A stretch of 64,000 bases of DNA from Rhizobium laguerreae (GTDB taxonomy: Bacteria > Pseudomonadota > Alphaproteobacteria > Rhizobiales > Rhizobiaceae), in assembly GCF_002008165.1 (NCBI RefSeq), contig NZ_MRDM01000032.1, forward strand, positions 248,001-312,000. The letters run 5' to 3'. Of the stretch, positions 53,244 through 63,800 are shown in pieces; the first letter of the stretch is position 1, and each line of letters opens with the position of its first letter. The notes beneath the pieces are model-generated. The model had not been told where the DNA came from, did not search any database, and saw only the letters and a program-made list of their open reading frames with translations. The position numbers and the translations under genes are program-made.

Positions 53244-53381
53244 GACTCGACCCACTGAGAACGCAACCATTTGTGAGTCTATTAAAACGCGTTAGTATTA
53301 CCACGCGGTTAAGATGCTGGAATCAGTGCGATTTTTTTGAGAAGTTGATAACCATAGCTTACAGGTGAAAAATCGCAGTGC

Positions 53382-54035
53382 CTAAAGCAGCGAGGCAAGG
53401 CGCGGAACGATCGGCAGATAAGGCGCCTCGAATAACTCCTCGCGTTCGAAGCGGCTGCCGGTTTTCGTCAGCCGCACCATTCGACACTCGTTCTCGGAAA
53501 TCATCAGCGGCGCGATCATCGAGCCACCGGAAACGAGCTGGTCGGTATAAAAGCGCGGCATCGCGTTGAAGGCGGCCGTCACCAGGATGCGGTCGAAGGT
53601 GCCCTCACCCTGCATGCCGGCGCTGCCGTCGGCCTGGCGGATGACGACGCTGCGCAAACCAAGCGATTCCATGCGCCGCTGCGCGGCTGAAGTCAGCGTC
53701 TTGTAGCGGTCGATGGACAGAACACGCTCTGCCAGGCGCCCCATCACGGCGGCGGTAAAGCCGCTTCCAGTGCCGATCTCCAGGACGCGCTGGCCGGGCT
53801 TGAGCTTCAGGTGATGCAGGATGCGGACGGCAAAATCGATGCCCTCGAGGAACGAACCGCATTCGATCGGGATCGTCCGGCTCGAATAGGCGTCGTCGGC
53901 GAATTGCGGCGGCACGAACAACGAACGCTGCGTCTGCTCGACCGCCGTCAGCAGATCAAGGTCCGAGATGCCTTCGGCACGCAATCTGAGGACGAGCGCC
54001 GCAAAGCCCTCCTTCTCCGCCAGTCTTGCCGTCAA
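53382..54035 (-). CDS. pcm: protein-L-isoaspartate O-methyltransferase
   Basis: 217 residues. It methylates isoaspartyl residues so that they can revert to aspartate. Motifs are GSFLEGIDFAVRILHHLKLKPG, the SAM-binding RVLEIGTGSGFTAAVMGRLA, VLSIDRYKTL and FDRILVTAAFNAMP. In the usual enzyme the region after RTIPI reads GQTIS; here it is ECGSF. TTG start overlaps the surE stop, with GGAG eight bases upstream. Confidence 0.92.
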   Translation of the reverse strand: MTARLAEKEGFAALVLRLRAEGISDLDLLTAVEQTQRSLFVPPQFADDAYSSRTIPIECGSFLEGIDFAVRILHHLKLKPGQRVLEIGTGSGFTAAVMGRLAERVLSIDRYKTLTSAAQRRMESLGLRSVVIRQADGSAGMQGEGTFDRILVTAAFNAMPRFYTDQLVSGGSMIAPLMISENECRMVRLTKTGSRFEREELFEAPYLPIVPRLASLL

Positions 54036-54805
54036 ACTTGTGCTCCGTATCCCAAGGCCCGCGCCACGCGGTCCGTCACGGAATAATCGGTCAGATCCAG
54101 TTTCAAAGGCGTTACCGAAATCTTATTATGCTTCAGGGCGTGAATATCGGTGCCTTCGACGAAGGCGCCGGCGCGTTCGCCAAACTTCAGCCAGTAGTAA
54201 GGAAATCCCCGGCCGTCGGAGCGGGCATCGACGTGCAGATTGAAGGCGAGCTTGCCCTGCATGGTCACCTCGGCGCCGTCAACCTCGTCGGGACGGCAGT
54301 TCGGGAAGTTGAGATTGAGGAACGTGCCCTCCGGCAGGTCCAGGACCATCAGCTTTTCCAGGAGAGCCGGCGCATGCATCTCGCAGACCTCCCAGGGCAC
54401 GATGCGCGCACCGTCCTCATAGAGATAGGCCTGGCTCAGCGCGAAGGAGCGCACGCCCTGCATCGTGCCCTCGATGGCGCCGGCGATCGTGCCGGAATAG
54501 GTCACGTCGTCGGCGACGTTCGAGCCTGAATTGACGCCTGACAGGACGAGATCCGGCTTGATATCCATCACCTGCCTGATGCCCATGATGACGCAATCGG
54601 TCGGCGTGCCGCGCAGGGCGAAATGCTTGTCGGAAATCTTGCGCAGCCGCAAAGGTTCGGAAAGACTCAGCGAATGGGCCAGGCCGCTCTGGTCGGTCTC
54701 GGGTGCCACGATCCAGACATCGTCGGATAGCGTGCGCGCGATCCGCTCCAGCGCGGCAAGACCTTCGGCGTGAATGCCGTCGTCATTCGTAAGCAGGATG
54801 CGCAT
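54032..54805 (-). CDS. surE: 5'/3'-nucleotidase SurE
   Basis: 257 residues. A metal-dependent nucleotidase of stationary-phase survival. The metal site MRILLTNDDGIHAEGL is at the N-terminus, then APETDQSGLAHSLSLSEPL, LSGVNSGSNVADDVTYSGT and the C-terminal TDYSVTDRVARAL. Starts four bases after the serS stop and overlaps pcm by four bases. Confidence 0.97.
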   Translation of the reverse strand: MRILLTNDDGIHAEGLAALERIARTLSDDVWIVAPETDQSGLAHSLSLSEPLRLRKISDKHFALRGTPTDCVIMGIRQVMDIKPDLVLSGVNSGSNVADDVTYSGTIAGAIEGTMQGVRSFALSQAYLYEDGARIVPWEVCEMHAPALLEKLMVLDLPEGTFLNLNFPNCRPDEVDGAEVTMQGKLAFNLHVDARSDGRGFPYYWLKFGERAGAFVEGTDIHALKHNKISVTPLKLDLTDYSVTDRVARALGYGAQV

Positions 54806-54809
54806 CGCC

Positions 54810-56093
54810 TCAGGCCGCCCGTTCGATCTTGGTCAATCCGCCCATATAAGGCAGCAAAACGTCCGGAATCGTGACGGAACCATCCTCGTTCAGATAATTT
54901 TCAAGGACGGCAATCAGGCAGCGTCCGACGGCGGTGCCGGAACCGTTCAGCGTATGGACGAACCTGTTGCTCTTATCGTCCTTGCCGCGGTAGCGCGCAT
55001 TCATCCGCCGACCCTGAAAATCGCCGCAGACCGAGCAGGAAGAGATTTCACGGAAGGCATTCTGCCCCGGCAACCAGACTTCGAGATCGTAGGTCTTGCG
55101 CGCGCCGAAGCCCATGTCGCCGGTGCAAAGCGTAATGGTGCGGAAATGCAGGCCGAGGCGCTTCAGCACTTCCTCGGCGCAAGCGGTCATGCGCTCATGC
55201 TCGGCAACGGCGCTCTCGGCATCGGTGATCGAGACGAGCTCGCATTTCCAGAACTGATGCTGGCGCAGCATGCCACGCGTATCGCGGCCCGCGGAGCCTG
55301 CTTCCGAACGGAAGGACGGCGTCAGCGCGGTGAAGCGCAGCGGCAGATTTTCCTGATCGAGGATTTCCTCGCGCACCAGATTGGTGAGCGTCACTTCGGC
55401 CGTCGGGATCAGATAGCGGCCATCCGTGGTCTTGAAGAGATCCTCTTCGAACTTCGGCAGGCTGCCGGTGCCGAACACCGCTTCAGCGCGCACCATCAGT
55501 GGCGAACTGACCTCGGTATAGCCGTGCTCGCTGGTGTGGAGATCGATCATGAACTGGCCGAGCGCACGCTCGAGCTTGGCGAGCGGTCCGGTCAGAACCG
55601 TGAAGCGCGAGCCGGAGAGCTTGGCGGCGCGCTCGAAATCCATATAGCCGAGCGCCTCGCCGATTTCGAAGTGTTCCTTTGGCGTGTGGTTCCAACGCGG
55701 CTTTTCGCCGACGGTGCGGGTGACGACATTGTCATGCTCGTCCTTGCCGACCGGGACATCGTCGAAAGGTATGTTCGGGATGCGCGAGAGCGCGTCATTG
55801 AGTTCGGCCGTTAGTTGCCGATCCTCCTCCTCGATCGCTGGCAGCAGAGTTTTGAATTCGGCGACCTCCGCCTTCAGCTTATCGGCAAGCTCGCTATTCT
55901 TTTGGGCCATCGCCGCACCAATTTCCTTGGAGGCGAGGTTGCGGCGGGACAGCAAGTCCTGCGCCTTCTGCACGGCGGAACGCCGCTTTTCATCGAGAGC
56001 GACGAGGCTTTGGGCAAGAGGTTCCGCGCCGCGCTTGGCTAGGGCGGCATCGAGCGCTTCGGGATTCTCACGGATCCATTTGATATCGAGCAT
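54810..56093 (-). CDS. serS: seryl-tRNA synthetase
   Basis: 427 residues, class II synthetase. N-terminal coiled-coil arm (about 30-100, SRRNLASKEIGAAMAQKNSELADKL region), then motif 2 in TPSFRSEAGSAGRDTRGMLRQHQF and motif 3 in NGSGTAVGRCLIAVLENY. The start MLDIKWIRENPEALD is typical. It heads serS-surE-pcm and lies 201 bases after tatC. Confidence 0.98.
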   Translation of the reverse strand: MLDIKWIRENPEALDAALAKRGAEPLAQSLVALDEKRRSAVQKAQDLLSRRNLASKEIGAAMAQKNSELADKLKAEVAEFKTLLPAIEEEDRQLTAELNDALSRIPNIPFDDVPVGKDEHDNVVTRTVGEKPRWNHTPKEHFEIGEALGYMDFERAAKLSGSRFTVLTGPLAKLERALGQFMIDLHTSEHGYTEVSSPLMVRAEAVFGTGSLPKFEEDLFKTTDGRYLIPTAEVTLTNLVREEILDQENLPLRFTALTPSFRSEAGSAGRDTRGMLRQHQFWKCELVSITDAESAVAEHERMTACAEEVLKRLGLHFRTITLCTGDMGFGARKTYDLEVWLPGQNAFREISSCSVCGDFQGRRMNARYRGKDDKSNRFVHTLNGSGTAVGRCLIAVLENYLNEDGSVTIPDVLLPYMGGLTKIERAA

Positions 56094-56294
56094 CGTCGTT
56101 CCAGGTCGTTGCAACAGAGGTGGCCCGGCCAAAGCCTGATATGGCCTCGACCGGATGTTACAGCGCCGCCCTGTCTTTTCAGACGCGCAAAGGACACCGC
56201 AACACTTTGAATTGCTGCTTAATTCCTTAAACCGATTCCGATTTAAGGAATACGCAGTCGACGGCGTTCATGAAGGGATTTCCGGGATCGCCGC

Positions 56295-57122
56295 TCAGAC
56301 GCTGTCCGTCTTGGCAACGTCTGCGGATCCGGTTTCCTTTTCGACCGCCCGCCGGGCACGCTGGCGCTCCACGAGTCGCGCCGCATAGATGGAAATCTCG
56401 TAGAGAAGGATCGTCGGTATCGCAAGGCCGATCTGGGACATCGGGTCCGGCGGCGTCAGCACGGCGGCGACGACAAAGGCGAGGACGATGGCAAACTTGC
56501 GCTTTTCGGCGAGCCATTGCGACGTCAGAAGACCGACACGGGCGAGCAGCGTGGTGATGACCGGCAGCTGGAAGACGAGGCCGAAGGAGAAGACCAGCGT
56601 CATGATCAGGCTCAGATATTCCGAGACCTTCGGCATCAGCGAGATCGCTATCTCGTCATGACCCGGCGCCTGCTGCATCGACAGGAAGAACCACATGACC
56701 ATCGGCGTGAAGAAGAAATAGACGAGCGCACCGCCCATCAGGAACAGAACCGGAGAGGCGACTAGGAACGGCAGGAAAGCCTGACGCTCGTTCTTGTAGA
56801 GGCCGGGCGCCACGAACTTGTAGACCTGGGCAGCGATGATCGGGAAAGCGACCACAAGGCCGCCGAACATCGCCACCTTGACCTGGGTGAAGAAGAATTC
56901 CTGCGGCGCGGTGTAGATGAGCTGGGCCTTCTCGACGTCGAGATTAGCCCACTGGACCGCTGTCTTGTATGGGATGACCAGATAATTGAAGAGATCCTTG
57001 GCGAAAAAGAAGCATGCGATGAAGGCGACGAAAAATGCGCCGATCGACCACATCAGCCGCGTGCGCAGCTCCATCAGGTGCTCGATCAACGGCTGCGGCT
57101 TGTCTTCGATATCACCGCTCAT
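56295..57122 (-). CDS. tatC: twin-arginine translocase subunit TatC
   Basis: 275 residues with six hydrophobic helices. It is the receptor for twin-arginine signal peptides. The cytoplasmic N-terminal KPQPLIEHLMELRTRLMWS with the conserved Glu (HLxELR), the first periplasmic loop and FVAPGLYKNERQAFLPF are intact. The start overlaps the tatB stop by four bases. The C-terminal tail of about 25 residues is polar. Confidence 0.97.
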   Translation of the reverse strand: MSGDIEDKPQPLIEHLMELRTRLMWSIGAFFVAFIACFFFAKDLFNYLVIPYKTAVQWANLDVEKAQLIYTAPQEFFFTQVKVAMFGGLVVAFPIIAAQVYKFVAPGLYKNERQAFLPFLVASPVLFLMGGALVYFFFTPMVMWFFLSMQQAPGHDEIAISLMPKVSEYLSLIMTLVFSFGLVFQLPVITTLLARVGLLTSQWLAEKRKFAIVLAFVVAAVLTPPDPMSQIGLAIPTILLYEISIYAARLVERQRARRAVEKETGSADVAKTDSV

Positions 57123-57730
57123 GCCTCGTCCTTCTTTGTCTGCGCAGGCTTCTTCGGCGTTGGAGGCTTCCTGACTGCCGTCATGCGTTTCGGCTTTTCC
57201 ACAGGCACGGCAACGGCGGCCGCAGCATCGACCTGGTCGGCAGGCTTGACGCGCGGCTTGCGCACGGCCTTCGGCTTCGCGACAACCGTATCAGCTTGCA
57301 CAATCGCTGCGGCGACGGGTTCCGACGGCGCAGGTGTCGCTACCAATGGCGGCGTTTCTGGCAAGCTCATCGAAGGCGTCGGGGCTGCGACGGCATCGGG
57401 CGGCACCTCGGTCTTGTTTTCCGTGACCGTGGTCGCCTTCTGCAGGTCGGCCTTGATCTCGTTGCCCATCTGCCGAAGCGGATTCATCGCCTCGCGCAGA
57501 CTGTTGACCGGGTTGAGCTTCTGGGCGTCGCTGATCGTCTGGCGGACATCGTCAAGCTCGGCTTCGCGCAACGCTTCATCGAACTGCGCACGGAAATCAC
57601 CCGCCACCTTGCGGGCGCGCTGCGTCATCTTGCCGAAAGCGCGCAGCATCGGCGGCAAATCCTTGGGACCGACGACCACGATCAGTACGACCGCGATGAC
57701 CAAAAGCTCGGTCCAGCCAATATCGAACAT
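57119..57730 (-). CDS. tatB: twin-arginine translocase subunit TatB
   Basis: 203 residues. The N-terminal MFDIGWTELLVIAVVLIVVVGPKDLPPMLRAFG pattern (Glu in the helix, GPKDLP hinge) is diagnostic of TatB. An amphipathic helix and a long Ala/Pro/Val/Lys-rich C-terminal tail follow. Middle gene of tatABC. Confidence 0.97.
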   Translation of the reverse strand: MFDIGWTELLVIAVVLIVVVGPKDLPPMLRAFGKMTQRARKVAGDFRAQFDEALREAELDDVRQTISDAQKLNPVNSLREAMNPLRQMGNEIKADLQKATTVTENKTEVPPDAVAAPTPSMSLPETPPLVATPAPSEPVAAAIVQADTVVAKPKAVRKPRVKPADQVDAAAAVAVPVEKPKRMTAVRKPPTPKKPAQTKKDEA

Positions 57731-57781
57731 GCAAGGCTCCTGGACGGGAAGCGCGGGGGCTGCGCTTTTTCCCGGACTTGG

Positions 57782-57973
57782 TTACTTCGTTTCGTCGGCC
57801 TTGTGATCGACGGTCTTTGCCGTGTCCGGCGCGTCTTCGTCCGTCATGCCCTTCTTGAAGCTCTTGATGCCCTTGGCAACGTCGCCCATCAGTTCCGGGA
57901 TCTTACCGCGACCGAACAACAACAGCACGATGACCAGAACGATCAACCAGTGCCACATGCTAAAACCACCCAT
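57782..57973 (-). CDS. tatA: twin-arginine translocase subunit TatA
   Basis: 63 residues. The membrane helix MWHWLIVLVIVLLLFGRGKIPELMGDVAKGIKSFKKGM pattern has the FGRGKIPE hinge and the amphipathic helix, then an acidic tail. TatA oligomers form the transport pore. First gene of the operon, 183 bases after scpB. Confidence 0.97.
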   Translation of the reverse strand: MGGFSMWHWLIVLVIVLLLFGRGKIPELMGDVAKGIKSFKKGMTDEDAPDTAKTVDHKADETK

Positions 57974-58156
57974 TACGCTAACTCCCTGTTTCTATGTTCT
58001 CACGATGTAAGGATTTCCGACACCGTTTCCAACATCAAGCCCTTTGGATTGAGCTTAATGTCACGGTATCGCCCTTTGTGACAAGCCGTTGACCCATCGA
58101 AAAGTGGTGGCCGCCATTGTTTTCGCCATGCATGGCGAAAGCAAGACGCAGGCCCC

Positions 58157-58873
58157 TCAATCTTCAGGGGTGCCGCGCGGTGCCAGCAACCCCAATTCCT
58201 CGAGGTCCATCTGGGTGATCGGGTCTTCGTCCTCGGTCAGTTCGTCGTTCATCAACGGCGAGGGAATGTTGAAGTTCGCCGGAATGCGGCCCGACAGCAA
58301 GCCCGCTCCCTTCAACTCTTCGAGACCGGGCAGGTCACGCAGCTCTTCGAGCCCGAAATGGTCGAGGAAATCGCGCGTCGTGCCCAATGTCACCGGCCTG
58401 CCCGGTGTGCGCCGGCGGCCACGGAACCGCACCCAGCCAGCTTCCATCAGCACGTCAAGCGTGCCGCGCGAGGTCTGGACGCCGCGGATATCCTCGATTT
58501 CGGCACGCGTCACCGGCTGGTGATAGGCGATGATCGCGAGCACTTCCAGTGCGGCGCGCGAAAGCTTCTTCACCTCATTGTCATCACGGCGGATGACGAA
58601 GGACAGGTCGGCGGCGGTGCGGAAGGCCCAGGCGCCTTCGACCTGCACGAGATTGACGCCGCGCGGCGCATATTGCTCCTTCAGGCGCAGCATGATCGCG
58701 TGCACGTCGGTCTTCTCAGGCAGGCGCTCGGCGAGGAAGCCTTCGGAGACCGGTTGCGAGGAGGCGAAGACCAGCGCCTCGGCAATGCGCTCGGCCTCGA
58801 TCTCGGCCTGCAGGTCGCGGCCCCTGTCTTCGAAATCGCCTTCGAAATCCTCTTCGCCCTTCAGATCGATCAA
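58157..58873 (-). CDS. scpB: segregation and condensation protein B
   Basis: 238 residues. It contains paired winged-helix domains (EALVFASSQPVSEGFLAERLP, then AALEVLAIIAYHQPVTRAEIEDIRGV with the conserved QPVTR). With ScpA and SMC it forms the bacterial condensin. TTG start overlaps the scpA stop by four bases. Confidence 0.95.
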   Translation of the reverse strand: MIDLKGEEDFEGDFEDRGRDLQAEIEAERIAEALVFASSQPVSEGFLAERLPEKTDVHAIMLRLKEQYAPRGVNLVQVEGAWAFRTAADLSFVIRRDDNEVKKLSRAALEVLAIIAYHQPVTRAEIEDIRGVQTSRGTLDVLMEAGWVRFRGRRRTPGRPVTLGTTRDFLDHFGLEELRDLPGLEELKGAGLLSGRIPANFNIPSPLMNDELTEDEDPITQMDLEELGLLAPRGTPED

Positions 58874-59727
58874 GCCGGCCGCTCCTGTTCGACCACCTGC
58901 AGCGTGGCATGTTTCGGACCGCGGCGCATGTATATCGGCTGAAAGGCGCCGTCCTGGCGGATTTCGAGCTTGCCCTCGCGCACCAGCTCCAGCGAGGCGG
59001 CAAAGGCGCTGGCGATTGCCGTGACGCGCTCTTCGGGCGCTGCGAGATACCGCAGCAGATAATGTTCCATCGCCGTCCAGTCGGCGACCTCACCGATCAT
59101 CTTGGTCAGCAGTTCGCGGGCATCGGTCAGCGACCAGACGGTGCGCCGCTCGATCGTCACCTGGGTGACGGCATGGCGCTGGCGCAGCGCCGCATAGGCG
59201 GTCAGGAGATCATAAAGGCTCGCCGCATAAGCGGATTGCTGCCGGTCGGGAATATGCTCGGGCGCGCCGCGCACAAAGATATCGCGGCCGAGGCGATTGC
59301 GGTTGACGAGGCCGTCTGCCGCCTGGCGCATGGCTTCGAGGCGTTTCAGGCGGAAGGCGAGCGTTGCCGCCAGTTCCTCGCCGGAAGGGCCGTCATCCTT
59401 GACCTGCTGGGGAATGAGCAGCTTCGATTTGAGATAGGCAAGCCAGGCCGCCATGACGAGGTAATCCGCGGCAAGCTCAATGCGGATACGCCGGGCGCTT
59501 TCGATGAACAACAGATATTGCTCGGCGAGCGCCAGCACCGAAATGCGCGACAGATCGACCTTCTGGTTGCGGGCGAGATAGAGCAACAGGTCGAGCGGGC
59601 CTTCGAAGCCGGCGACGTCGATCACCAGCGCCGGCTCGTGGCTGGCGCGCTCGGCACCGTTATCCTGCCACAGCTTGTCCATCGGCGTTGCCGCCTGCGG
59701 ACGTTCCGTGCCCTTGACCGTGTTCAC
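58870..59727 (-). CDS. scpA: segregation and condensation protein A
   Basis: 285 residues, the kleisin of the SMC-ScpAB complex. The N-terminal VAGFEGPLDLLLYLARNQKVDLSRISVLALAEQYL is the signature, followed by YLVMAAWLAYLKSKLLIP and a C-terminal winged helix. The GTG at 59727 is used; ATG at 59679 (MDKLWQDNG) is an alternative. Overlaps scpB; follows nagZ by 18 bases. Confidence 0.95.
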   Translation of the reverse strand: MNTVKGTERPQAATPMDKLWQDNGAERASHEPALVIDVAGFEGPLDLLLYLARNQKVDLSRISVLALAEQYLLFIESARRIRIELAADYLVMAAWLAYLKSKLLIPQQVKDDGPSGEELAATLAFRLKRLEAMRQAADGLVNRNRLGRDIFVRGAPEHIPDRQQSAYAASLYDLLTAYAALRQRHAVTQVTIERRTVWSLTDARELLTKMIGEVADWTAMEHYLLRYLAAPEERVTAIASAFAASLELVREGKLEIRQDGAFQPIYMRRGPKHATLQVVEQERPA

Positions 59728-59745
59728 CTAACTGCTCCCTTACGA

Positions 59746-60759
59746 TCAGACCGTCGCAAACATCGCCTCGAATTCCGCCCTCAATTCCGCTTCATCGGCG
59801 GTATCCGGCGCCGCGAAGCCCGCTTCCACCGCTTTTGCGCGGGCAAGCGATATGCCGGCGAGCGGCGGAACATTTGCCACAACCTCCCGCATCTCGTCCA
59901 TATTGCCATTGCAATGCAGCACGATATCGCATCCGCCTGCAATGATATTCGCTGCACGTTCACCGATCGTGCCGGAAAGAGCGTTCATCGAGCTGTCGTC
60001 GGAGAGCAGCAGACCGTTAAAGCCGATGTGCTCGCGGATGATGTCGTCGATCACCTTGCGCGAGGTCGTCGCCGGATTGTCCGGGTCGATCGCGGCGAAA
60101 ACGACGTGGCAGGTCATGGCCATCAACTCGTCCTTCATCGCGACAAAGGGCGGGAAATCATGGAGCTCCAGCTCATCGCGCGAAACGGCGACGACGGGCA
60201 GTTCCAGATGTGAATCCGCAAAGCCGCGACCATGGCCTGGCATATGCTTCATGACAGGCAACAGGCCGCCGGCCCTCAGCCCCTCGGCAGCCGCCCGGCC
60301 CATCGCGATGACGGTCTGCGGATCGCCGCCATAGGCGCGGTCGCCGATGACGTTGCTGCTGCCCGCGACCGGCACATCGAGCACCGGCAGGCAATCGACA
60401 TCGATGCCGAGGCTCGAAAGGTCGAAGGCGTGCAGCCGCGACATCAGCCAGGCGGCGCGCAGGCCGAGTGCGGGATCGCGGCGATAGAGATCGCCGAGCG
60501 CCTGACCGGAAGGATAACGCGCCAGAACGGGTGGACGGATGCGCTGGACACGGCCGCCCTCCTGGTCGATCAGCACCGGCGCATGCCAGCCGACGCTGTC
60601 GCGCAATTCGGCGACGAGATCGGCGATCTGCCGTGCTTCGGAGATGTTGCGCCCGAAGAGGATGAAGCCCCAGGGTCGTTCGCTCCGGTAAAAGGCTTTC
60701 TCTTCGGATGTGAGGGCAAGGCCGCTACAGCCAAGGATCATCGCTTTTGATTCGGTCAT
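59746..60759 (-). CDS. nagZ: beta-N-acetylhexosaminidase (glycoside hydrolase family 3)
   Basis: 337 residues, normal for NagZ. It removes GlcNAc from anhydromuropeptides during cell-wall recycling in the cytoplasm. Seen are FILFGRNISEARQIADLVAEL, the substrate-binding VLIDQEGGRVQRIRPP, MPGHGRGFADSHLELPVV with the catalytic His of the flexible loop, and the nucleophile Asp in LLLSDDSSMNAL. Start chosen at MTESKAM; earlier in-frame codons have no support. Confidence 0.95.
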   Translation of the reverse strand: MTESKAMILGCSGLALTSEEKAFYRSERPWGFILFGRNISEARQIADLVAELRDSVGWHAPVLIDQEGGRVQRIRPPVLARYPSGQALGDLYRRDPALGLRAAWLMSRLHAFDLSSLGIDVDCLPVLDVPVAGSSNVIGDRAYGGDPQTVIAMGRAAAEGLRAGGLLPVMKHMPGHGRGFADSHLELPVVAVSRDELELHDFPPFVAMKDELMAMTCHVVFAAIDPDNPATTSRKVIDDIIREHIGFNGLLLSDDSSMNALSGTIGERAANIIAGGCDIVLHCNGNMDEMREVVANVPPLAGISLARAKAVEAGFAAPDTADEAELRAEFEAMFATV

Positions 60760-60814
60760 GCAAGAATCATAGACGGCGCCCGGCCAAATGCGAGCAAGGT
60801 CGGGCTCGATGCAC

Positions 60815-60851
60815 AAAAAAGAGCGGCGGGCCGATCCGGCCCGCCGCTCTT
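60815..60851 (-). terminator. rho-independent terminator of the SPOR-domain gene
   Basis: A perfect stem of about 15 bp (AAGAGCGGCGGGCC type) with a tiny loop, followed on the minus strand by TTTTTT. It lies in the 108-base gap before nagZ, so nagZ probably has its own promoter or depends on read-through. Confidence 0.88.
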
Positions 60852-60867
60852 ATATTCAGACGCGATC

Positions 60868-63800
60868 CTACCTGGAGATCAGGCAGCTTCCACCCGCCGC
60901 GCGATACTGTTCGCAGAGTGCTGCGGCCTCATCCTTGGAACCGGCCGGAATGCGGACACGGTAGAAAGTACCCTTGCCGGCGATATCGGCCCTGCGGATC
61001 TCATGACTGCGGCCGCCAAGCACGCTGGCGAATTTCTTCGACAGGTTGGCATAGGATTTGGTCGCCTCGTCTTCCGAAGGCAGGGAGGCGATCTGGATGC
61101 CGTAGCCGCCGGCGGATGCGGCCTGCTGCGGCTTTGCGGCGACTGGTGCTGCGGCCGCGACCTCCGTCGTCTTCGGTTGCTGGGCGGGCGGGCGGACATT
61201 GCCCTTCTCGGTCACTGTGCCGACGACGTTGACGGGCTGGTCGGCCGGACGCGCTGTCGGAATGGGAGCGGTATCGGCAATCCCCGAAGTCTTGACAGGG
61301 CGCACCGGCGAAGCGACCGGAGCCGGGTTTGCGGCCTGCGCGTCGGCACTGCCGGCGAGCGGCGGCTGTACCGGCGCGGTTTCGACGGGGGCTGCAGAAC
61401 GCGCATCGGCGGAAGCAACCTCGGCGCTTGCCGGGAAGCTTGCGGCCGTTCCACCGACGGGAGGTACAGCCGGGGTCGATTGCGCGGACGGGGTCGACGG
61501 AGCCGTCAATGCCGGCTGAGCCGGCGTCATCGGCTGGGCAGACGGCGTCGCCTGAGCAGACTGCGTCGCCTGGGCAGACTGTGTCGGCTCGTCGACGGGT
61601 GGCGGTTCCTCGCGGGCGACCAACGTACCGTCAGGCTTGACGATCATCGTGCGGACCTTGCGCGGCGAAACGGATGGCGTCTTGTCAGTGTTGGTTGCCG
61701 AAGCGTTGTCGACGTTGTCCTGGGTTGGCAGCAGACGCGGATCCTCCGTCTCACCGACCGCAGTCGGCGTGACCTGATCGTCGACGCTGGCGTTCTCGTC
61801 GTCCTCGGGCAGCGCTTCCGGTGTCAGCGTGCGCTGGACGACATCGACGGGCGCCTCATCGGAAGAAACGAGCGCCTTCTGCTTCGGCTCTTCGGCAGAA
61901 CCCGCAACGCGGTCGTAGACCGCCTTATCCTGGTTCGGCACGGTCTTGCCGCCAGGATTTTCCGGAACGACCTTGACAGGCTCCTTGTCGGCGGTGATCA
62001 CGCGCGGCTCGCCGATTGCTACAATGCCGAGCCCTTCGCCGTTCCAGACGGAGGAATAGACGCCATAACCGACGCCTGCAAAGACCACGAGCACGACGGC
62101 CCCGGCAAGCAGTTGGCGCATCGACCGAGCGCGGCTGAAATCAGCGGCCTGGCTTGCCGATTCAATGCGGACCTCGGAGGTCTCGCGGCGCTCGACAGGC
62201 TCGCGCACGCTGCGGCGGAAATCTTCCTCCAGCGCCCGTTCGAAATCATCGAGGCCATCGGCGATGGTGGGCTTGACCGGCTTTGCAGCGGCGGCGGCCG
62301 TATCCCGGACCGGCGTCGGCGTTTGCCGCGGTTTGGCCGGTTCAAAGAAGCTGGCAATCTCGGCGTCGAGATCGAAATCGAAATCCGCAGATTTCGCGAC
62401 CGGCGCGGGCTGCTCGACCGGCGGCAGCGCCGGCACGTGCATGTCGTCGACGGCCTCGGGACGATCCTCCGGATCGGAGATCATCGCCGGATCGAATGGC
62501 AGATCTTCGGTCGATTCGGAGACAGGCATCCAGTTGAAAGCCGGAGCCGGAGCTTGAGCTTGAGCCTGCGGCTCGGGAACGAAGGCCGGAGCGGAACGTG
62601 CAGGAGCGGCAGCAGCCTGCTCAAAAGCAGGAGCCGGCGGCTCAGGAGCAAAAACCGGAGCGGGGCGAGGAGCGACGGCAGCGGCCTGCTGGGGAGCAGG
62701 GGCTGGTGGCTCAGGCTGCGGTGCGGGCTCGGACGGCTCGGAGAAATCGAGATCAGTCAGTTCCAGCTCGATGCCGGCAAGATCCAGCTCGAAATCATGG
62801 CCGGCAAAGGGGTCGTCGGCTTCCGGTGCCGGCCGCGGCGTCGGCGAATATGCCGCTGCGGCAGGCTGAGGCGTAACGACATCAGCGAGCTGCGGCGCGA
62901 TCGGTCTTGCGGCTTCGGCCGCATAGACCGGAGCCGGCTCGACCGGGGCAGACCGGACGGGTGCTACGGCGAGCGGTGCGGGCGCGATCACCTCGAACTG
63001 AACAGGTGCGGCAGCCACGGGAGCGGTCGGAACGGGCGCTGCCTCGATCGATGCGGGTTGCTGCGACACAGGCCCCGGAGTGGCACGTTGCGGCACCGGA
63101 TAACGCGAGACGTCCGCGAGCAGATCGTCGAGATCGAATGTGCCAGCGGTATGCGGAACATCCGGCACGACCTCGGTCAGCGCGGCATCGGCCTGGATCT
63201 CGCCTTCGACGGCGGCAGCGATGAGATCAAAACCGGCGTCGGACCCGAAATCGTCCAGCTCTTCCTCTACTTCGACAAATTCTTCGGCCTTGGCGGCCTC
63301 TTCCGGCGCTATCACCTCATCATGGCGATCGAGTTCGGCGGGAAAGCCAAGTGACGGAGAAGCGGATTCGAATTCCTCGGAAGGCTCGACAGCGGCGACA
63401 AGCGCCGACGGCTCGACGACAGGTTGAGGCTCGACCACAGGAAGATCGGCGGATGGCGCCTCAGCAACCGGTGCGGCGACCGTTTCGGCCACAGGCTCCG
63501 GCAAAACAACCGGTTCCTCGCGCCTCGGGGCATGGAAATTGGCAAGCGGCAGCCTGATGCTGGCAGCCGACCATTGCGGCGCCTTGGTGGGCTGCACCAG
63601 CGAAGAGACCGGTGCTGCGCCGATCGACAGTTCAAGCTCCTCGATCAGGTCGCGCGCACCGCCGAAGGCCGATTGCACCGACGCGTCGGGCTCGGGAGAA
63701 AGCTGCTCCGCCCAGTCGGCGGCGGATGCCTCCTCATTCCCTGCGGCGGGCAAAGCTTCTTCGGCCTCAACGGCAGCGACGGAAACCGAAACCGGCTCAG